A DNA stretch of 62,000 nt from Mesostigma viride. Taxonomy: Eukaryota; Streptophyta; Mesostigmatophyceae; Mesostigmatales; Mesostigmataceae. A program made the translations under genes and the position numbers. The notes beneath the pieces were generated by a model. It saw only the letters and a program-made list of their open reading frames with translations. It ran no database searches and was not told the origin of the DNA. The DNA is taken from contig RPFO01000310.1 in NCBI GenBank assembly GCA_009746045.1, forward strand, positions 3,516,100-3,578,099, in the 5' to 3' direction. Below are positions 56,727 through 62,000 of this stretch, piece after piece; position 1 is the stretch's first letter, and every line of letters begins with the position of its first letter.

Positions 56727-59225
56727 CGAACGCACGCACGCACGCACACACACGCACACAAACTCACATTCCTCAGCTGCACGCCCGTCACGAGATCGGC
56801 CTTGTTGAGTAGCACCAGGTCTGCCACCGACAGCTGGCGCAGGTACCGCGCCAGGGTCTCGGAGCCAGGCTCCAGCGTGCCCAGCACCTGCGGGCCAGGG
56901 GGGGCCAGTCATATGTGGATGCATGTGTAGCGTTTCCCTTTAGCTTGACAGTGTAAGCTGGAGGGAAAGACTCCGAGCAGTTTCACAGCATCCGGTTCAT
57001 GTCTTGCACGACCAGCATGCCAGCGGACGTGCCGTGACCGCCCACCCTAGCACTGTCAGGTGCCCACATACCCACGAAACACTTTCGGTGCCAAAACTAT
57101 CAGTCTATTGTGTGCCGCCCTAGCAACCTAGAAAGAGCAAGGCATGCTGTCCCCGTCACACCTGTTAGCTGGGGGCGCGCCACCAAGTGAGGGGCCGCGG
57201 TTGCTCTACTCGGTCCGACCAGCTTGTGGTTTGTGCCTACGCATGACCAGCTTGTGCTGTGCGTGTATGGATAAAGAGGCCAAAGGCGGGGAAGCATAGC
57301 CCCAAACCGCTACCGGCAGCTCTCACCTCTGCATCCACGACAGTGACCACGTTGTGCAGGCTGACGAGTGCCTGCAGGGCCGGCAGCATTAGCACGTCCA
57401 CGAGGGGCACCGGGTCGGTCACGCCGCTGGTCTCCAGCACCAAGCAGTCGATGCTTCCCCCTGCCTTGGTCATCAGGGCGGTCAGGCTCGCCTGCACGTG
57501 CATGGTCAACCAGTCATTACGAGCCAGGTGGCCGATATAAACACGATCTGTTATATACAAGAAGGTTGGCCGTTCTGATGTGTACAAGAAGGTTGGCCGT
57601 TCTGATGTATACAAGAAGGGCAGTGCCGTGCGAGGGGGGCATCACGTGGGTCGATACATGGGCCGTCTGCGGTCCCTCCATCTAATCCCTTCGTCCGCCC
57701 CCCTTGTGCCCTCCCTGTGCCCTCCTTGTGCCCTCCTGTCAGCCACCTGACTCAAGCCAAACAGTTGCAGTTTCGGCCCCCAGATGCCGCTGCAGGCCGC
57801 AGGGTCAAAGCAAACCCCGCACTGGACTCCTGTCAAAAATCATGGTAAGTGTGTGGCCGCATTCAGATATATTTGAATTTAACCATCTCATCCACCGCGA
57901 CCCGTCATCCCCACGCAGTGCATAAAACTCGGAATGCCATCCTCACATAATGCATGGCATTTGATGCGGTGCCACACCAAGACGCAGGCTGCCATGCCAC
58001 TCATGCGCACGAGGCTCCCCACGAATGCATGTGACGGAGTTCCCAACCCATCCACGTGACCGTCGCTACTAGTCCGCGCTGGCAGACGCGATGCTGCAAA
58101 ATGCCATATGCTGCCTGTCGGCATGAAACGGCTACCTGTAACCCACCTGCAGGTCGGTGGACGCGGAGCAGCACACGCAGCCGTTGGACAGGAAGAGCAT
58201 CTCCATCGGCGCCAGGGTGGCCCGCGCGCCCTGGCCGCCCCTGGAGGCGCCGCCCAACATGGCGGACTCCACGATGTCGCCATCGATGTTGATGCTGCCA
58301 AACTCGTTCACCTGCCGGCGGGCAGGGAAAGGGCCAACCAGGACAGGTGGCAGCAAGGGAAGGCGGGAGGGGGAGCAGGAAGAGACGTTCAGAGTAGCAT
58401 GCAGGAGAAGCAGAAGTCGGCCGATGCCTGTGATGAACTGTGATGTGGCGACCGTGGCGACGGCAGGCAAGTGCTTGCTGACGATAGAATGTCATGTCGC
58501 TGCTTGTCATGGGACCTGAGGGCCCTGGGGATGTATTATGTATATCGCCAGGCCTTGGAGGCCAAGCCTGGGGCACAGAAGTTTGGAGCAGAGGGGTTGG
58601 GGACACGTGCAGCGTGGGCGCTTGCTTGCGCGTTCCCCCCAGGCCCCCGCCGGCCAGCGATGAAGGGCAGTGCAGCACAGGCATGCTACACACAGCCTGT
58701 ACGATCTGTTGTGCTTTCTGGAATGAATGTTCCAGTGCATTCGATCGCAAGGTGAGCTGGCACCGGACGCCGCTCGGCTATCTGAAATCTGCACCATGGA
58801 CCTTTAACAAATGTGCGTCAGGAACTTCAGATGACGTCATGACATTGGAGGCACAGCATCAAAAGCTTACCACCACCGCAATCTTGAGGTTGATCTTGTT
58901 GTGAAGCAGGTTGTTGAGAACGGTCGTCTTCCCCGAGCCAAGAAAACCTGTCGTCCACGGTGCAGTGCATTCGCAAACCAACAACACATGTGCACGCATA
59001 AGGCACTATTTAGAAAATTGGTTTTATGGCGGATGGTGGAGCGCACAAAGAATACGGATGGTGTAATTTTGTTATCCTAGATGCATACACCAGAAATGCT
59101 GCACCCACTCGCTCTGCAGGCATACCAGTGATAATGGTCAACGGCACCGGGGCCCTCGGTACGTTTCGGGTATCATCATGAGGGGCCACATTGTCTCCGG
59201 CAAAGTCTTCTTCTTTATCGTTCAT
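52731..59225 (-). CDS. CobW/COG0523 family GTPase, metallochaperone-like, His-rich insert
   Basis: G3E GTPase of the CobW group, which delivers metals (Zn, Co) to client proteins. Eight exons: 59225-59126, 58947-58871, 58311-58147, 57491-57327, 56887-56768, 55535-54825, 54100-53991, 52890-52731. All joins are in phase, giving 536 aa. Walker A GFLGSGKTTV (residues about 34-43) is split by intron 1. The metal-binding GCVCC is near residue 104, ETSGVTDP near 134, NKAD near 197. Exon 6 holds a long His/Cys/Gly insert (NGHHHHGQHGEDCDGCQHGE and more) typical of metal-loading COG0523 proteins. Exons 7-8 form the CobW C-terminal domain (VLRMKGFFLL, TTKFVILGVSLD). Which of the several eukaryotic subgroups (ZNG1-like or plastid) it belongs to is unclear; no obvious transit peptide. 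If exon 8 is not spliced onward, the protein ends nine codons into the intron. Most introns contain tandem repeats. Confidence 0.93.
53479..53695. repeat. (CCCA)54 microsatellite in CobW intron 7
   Basis: Uninterrupted tetranucleotide. It produces His/Pro/Thr and Gly/Trp/Val peptides in silico, none supported as protein. A small duplicate ACGCATCCTCATCCTAAC follows. Confidence 0.97.
54517..54580. repeat. CTACCAAATG repeats in CobW intron 6
   Basis: Irregular reiteration of GCTACCAAATG and CATCGCTCATG units. Intron 6 (54101-54824) otherwise shows no feature. Confidence 0.75.
55750..55925. repeat. 16-bp minisatellite in CobW intron 5
   Basis: About ten units of CACTTGCACCAGAGCC with a variant at the right end (GCGC, AGCA). 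Intronic between exons 5 and 6. Confidence 0.95.
56185..56525. repeat. 67-bp tandem repeat in CobW intron 5
   Basis: Five units starting CCAAACAACTGCAAGAGG at 56187, 56254, 56321 and so on, each with AAGCTTATAAGGCTCATTC. Nearly identical copies, hence recent. Confidence 0.95.
56617..56756. repeat. (ACGC)n microsatellite at the CobW exon 5 donor site
   Basis: About 30 tetranucleotide units ending 12 bp from the exon 5 5' splice site (exon end 56768, intron read from 56767 downward), so transcription of the gene puts a (GCGT)n tract immediately behind GTGAGT. Confidence 0.95.
57543..57620. repeat. 27-bp tandem repeat in CobW intron 3
   Basis: Three units with ACAAGAAGGTTGGCCGTTC and TGATGT. 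Intron 3 lies between exons 3 and 4; the rest of it is unremarkable. Confidence 0.9.
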
Positions 59226-60922
59226 GACAATGCCGGAAAGATTACTATCAAGTGAGCGAACATGCAGGCTGCTCTAGCTTTGCACTGCGTCTAAGTTCCA
59301 AGCACAGGACCTGGCTGGATTACAATGGGCTCTTCGATCTACATTGCGGCATGGCAGCTTGGATAACGCGTGAAACTGGCAATTTGGACTTCGTTACATC
59401 GTTTCTTGGGCCAAAAGACAACAATTCGAGTCACGAGATTGCATCCGTCCATTGAGGATTCCTTCCTTGAGAACAACGTCCTAGCATATGAACACTTCAG
59501 TGCACGCTTATCTGTCATTACAAACAAATGTTAGGTCTCTGAAGTGGCGGTCTTCGGCATGGTGAGGAAGTTGCGACTAGGTTGACCATAATTATTTTGT
59601 CGTGAGGCCTGCCTGCCACTAACAGTGTCCTGAAGAAAAGTGCAAGGCAAGCTTTTAGCTTATGGCACGCATTATTTAGCGGCATGTCTGATGTCAGCCT
59701 TGGTCGGCTCATAATAATCGTTACCGGTGTCTCCTCACTCTCCTGGTCAACTGGTCAGCACTGTGTCAGTTCGTCAGTTGAATCCCACGCCGCAAATGGG
59801 CACAGAGAGTCTCTGTTATTGGCCGAGGGCCGTATTATATTATTAATATATTATTTATATATTATTAATATATTATTTGTTGCCACAGGGTTGCCACTGT
59901 AGAAGAATACAGTGCACGGCTCTAACTCGGAAGTCGGAACACCGGTTTAGTCCCGGTAATGTATCCCGGTAACCGACATGGCCAATAAGAAGACCGGTTT
60001 GCTTATGCCAGGCCAAGGACGAAACAGGCGGGTCCAGTACCCCGCGTCTTGGCGTGGCCATCATCCCTAACTAAATGCCGAAGATAGGGAGAGGTAACCG
60101 GGCGAACCGTAAGAATGTACAAAATTTTTTTCCGGGTAAATGGGGGCGAACCGTAAGAATCATGTACAGAATCATCTTATCATCATCAAAGCTCTTATCC
60201 ACTAGTACTCTTTCCTAGGCCGGGGCTAGCTGCTAGTGATGATCTAGCGCCTGAGACAATCATGATGAGCTTGGCGGCTGCTTGGGGGTATACTAGAACC
60301 GCGGCTACTAAGATTCTAGACATATTTTAATTAATTAATGTAAATGAAAATGAAATTAAATTATAACATGACTCCATTTGCCGGGAGATCATGTAGCACC
60401 GCTAGGGATGGCCATATACAGTATTTCAGGGTCGAAATACTGCCCAGTATGTTCAGTATACATACTTATTTCATATGTCACACTCATTTCATATGTCATA
60501 CTTTGTGTTACGTCGCGTAACAATTCGTTGTAGTTACGGACGTAAATTAGGTCCTTGGCCTCGGTTGTTCCTAGGTTACGTGCAGTTCTAGTTTGGACAT
60601 GATTGTCCCCGTAACAGTACTGTGGTATAGTGGGTGCCTTTGGGCGCCGCGCCGCGTACTATATTAGTGGTCCTTATCCTTTTGTAGAATGTAGTGGACA
60701 GGCGTGCATCTGTGCACCTGCTTGTGTTTCTGTGTTTCTGCAGGCGAGGGTCAGGTCGGCCCGAGCCTGTTGGACCGTTGGTGACCATTTATGCACGTTC
60801 CACTCCTTGTGTGGTCACTCGGCGTGTGTTAAATGAATTAGCACATATTAGCTTGGGTCACGGCAGTTTAGTTGTGTTTCCTTCCTCTTTTCCTGGAGTA
60901 AACGGGTTTGATTAAATGGCCT
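59226..60922. other. CobW upstream region and AT-rich spacer
   Basis: No gene recognised. 59829-59880 is an AT palindrome-rich stretch (TATTAATATATTATT repeated). A degenerate direct repeat containing GCGAACCGTAAGAAT is at 60092 and 60149. 60352-60400 is a minus-strand copy of the retroelement 3' hairpin module. From about 60600 the sequence becomes open in several frames but without recognisable protein. Confidence 0.5.
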
Positions 60923-61222
60923 ATGGCATATTACAGTAGTACATATGTAAATGCATTGAGATCTGGTTCGTCTCGGTCGTCTTTCGCTAGGGGTGTATAT
61001 AGAAGCAGCCTCACTAGTTTAGGTAGTATCAGGACAGGTAGAGGTAGAGGTGGCGGCCGAGGCTTGCGGCGTAACAATGGACTCGGAGGTAGTTTAGATA
61101 GAGAGCGAGACGACGATCCTTTGCAACATACGTCATTGAATCAACCCTTCCGCGGCTGGGAAAAAGAAGACGACACGTACTTGACAGGTAATGGGCGGGT
61201 CGCCGTCAAGCTAGGAGGATAG
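60923..61222 (+). CDS. Gly/Arg/Ser/Tyr-rich ORF, possibly gag-like
   Basis: ATG at 60923 gives MAYYSSTYVNALRSGSSRSS, then RG/GGR repeats (TGRGRGGGRGLRRNNG) and an acidic tail to the stop at 61222, about 99 aa. RGG-type composition is common in nucleic-acid-binding proteins of retroelements. Codons are AT-richer than in the host genes. Further coding-like stretches in other frames (for example 61386-61541, PASYLDDPSPDAEFLKPDTY; then an RS-rich stretch to 61606) suggest a longer, frameshifted gene. Function unknown. Confidence 0.4.
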   Translation: MAYYSSTYVNALRSGSSRSSFARGVYRSSLTSLGSIRTGRGRGGGRGLRRNNGLGGSLDRERDDDPLQHTSLNQPFRGWEKEDDTYLTGNGRVAVKLGG

Positions 61223-61603
61223 TGCTGCCTGATTCAGGACACGCCCTGCCTAGACGTTAGACCTGCTCGAAGCGGAAAATCCTTTCGTATATAGCTCCTG
61301 CTCCTCGTCTTGTTTCCTTAGAAAGATGGTTTACTGCCGTAGACAGTTGCTGGTTTTGGTTCGACGATAGAGAGACGGCTAGCGTCTCGTAGATTACCCT
61401 TTTTCTGCATCGTGCCTGCTTCGTATTTAGACGACCCTTCGCCGGACGCAGAATTCTTGAAACCGGATACTTACGACCACCTGGCGCTGGAAACATCGTC
61501 CCTACGTGCGTCGTCAATCTGGTTCGGTTTCAGACACCCGAGATAAGTCGCCTTCTCCTCGTTCTCCTCATTTGACTGCTCAAGACCTACCAGGTGCGTT
61601 ACC

Positions 61604-61994
61604 ATGAGCCAACGGCGATCTTTTACTGCTCCTTCCCATTCTTCTAGCGATAATAGTCTAGCTAAATATTACGTAGTGATTACGCCTCAATGGTCCTCCA
61701 TTTTCCTTTCTTGGTCCGACGCTAGGAAGATCGTTCAGAATCGTGTATAACGTAATTAGGTATAAGAAATTTATGTCCTTTGAAGAAGCTCAGCAGTTCC
61801 TTATAGATCATAGCCAAACAGATTTAGGCCTGCATGTACGCCCTATTCCTCATGGTCGCCCTCCAGTAGAAGCTCTAGTCTTTGCTACCCCTCCTTCTTC
61901 TCCCCCTAAACGGGCTGCATCTGCATCTGCTTCAGATACTCCTCTCACTTTGGAGTTTGGTTCCCTATCCATTACTGTTGTTAAAAAGGATTGA
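61604..61994 (+). pseudogene. RNase HI N-terminal-like (viroplasmin-type) domain ORF, one frameshift
   Basis: ATG at 61604 overlaps the stop of an upstream frame as ATGA. The first frame reads KYYVVITPQWSSIFLSWSDA and stops at 61748-61750. A second frame from about 61743 continues the domain with NVIRYKKFMSFEEAQQFLID and runs to 61994. The pattern YYVV...IF.SWSDA..(V)...(Y)KKF.S.EEAQ.FL fits the small RNase H1 N-terminal fold that binds RNA/DNA hybrids. No RNase H catalytic domain follows in the window; the tail is Pro/Ser/Ala-rich. It could be part of a retroelement or virus-derived gene continuing beyond the window. The family call rests on pattern recognition. Confidence 0.5.
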
Positions 61995-62000
61995 TTTTAA

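Noticed and set aside
60923-61994. Calling the right edge an endogenous caulimovirid
   Set aside because: Only an RNase HI N-terminal-like domain is recognisable; no movement protein, coat zinc knuckle, protease or RT is in the window.

Overview
The window is nuclear DNA of a eukaryote, most likely a chlamydomonadalean (volvocine-type) green alga. The evidence is: GT-AG spliceosomal introns in every host gene; plastid-type genes with transit-peptide-like N-termini (HCF101, a DUF1995 protein); GC-rich exons; a possible TGTAA polyadenylation signal; introns loaded with minisatellites; and abundant non-LTR retrotransposon debris. I see no prokaryotic operons, rRNA, tRNA or CRISPR. The species call is inference.

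Host genes, left to right. (1) MED10, a Mediator subunit, + strand, six exons, 1124-4558. (2) HCF101, a plastid P-loop Fe-S carrier, - strand, eight exons, 26872-19486, with its Walker A motif split by an intron that carries about 140 copies of a 9-bp repeat. (3) A plastid DUF1995 protein, + strand, four exons, 28373-31629, divergent from HCF101. (4) A CobW/COG0523 metallochaperone GTPase, - strand, eight exons, 59225-52731. Its last exon is followed by, and is phase-compatible with, two exons encoding only the C-terminus of a group II PLP decarboxylase (50054-49344). All exon joins listed keep frame, and motifs continue across them.

Mobile DNA fills 5.3-18.6 kb, 32-49 kb and the right edge. 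Two near-full-length ORF1-only non-LTR elements (5551-7534, 15980-17941) and one 5'-truncated copy (39176-39881) have target-site duplications and end in (TTAA)n. They share a 3'-terminal hairpin, supported by compensatory changes, with reverse-transcriptase-derived fragments, which suggests trans-mobilisation by a common machinery. Three lineages of ORF2 debris are visible: A (RT, ending FDE), B (CCHC plus restriction-like-endonuclease-like C-terminus) and C ((ACTT)n tail). A non-autonomous hAT-like element (10764-12717, exact 8-bp TSD) and a smaller relative inside HCF101 intron 1 are present.

A 7-kb element (34191-41158) has inverted arms built from 173-bp satellite units, 13 on one side and 6 on the other, with the inner six units in mirrored variant order. 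It encloses one unrecognised 214-aa ORF and a nested retroelement. Minus-strand ORFs at 47288-44262 hold a GIY-YIG nuclease domain next to a transposase-like C-terminal half (HGKG...DG motif, Cys-rich cluster) and an unknown ORF broken at a G8 run. The extreme right (60.9-62.0 kb) has a different codon style and carries a Gly/Arg-rich ORF and a frameshifted RNase HI N-terminal-like domain.
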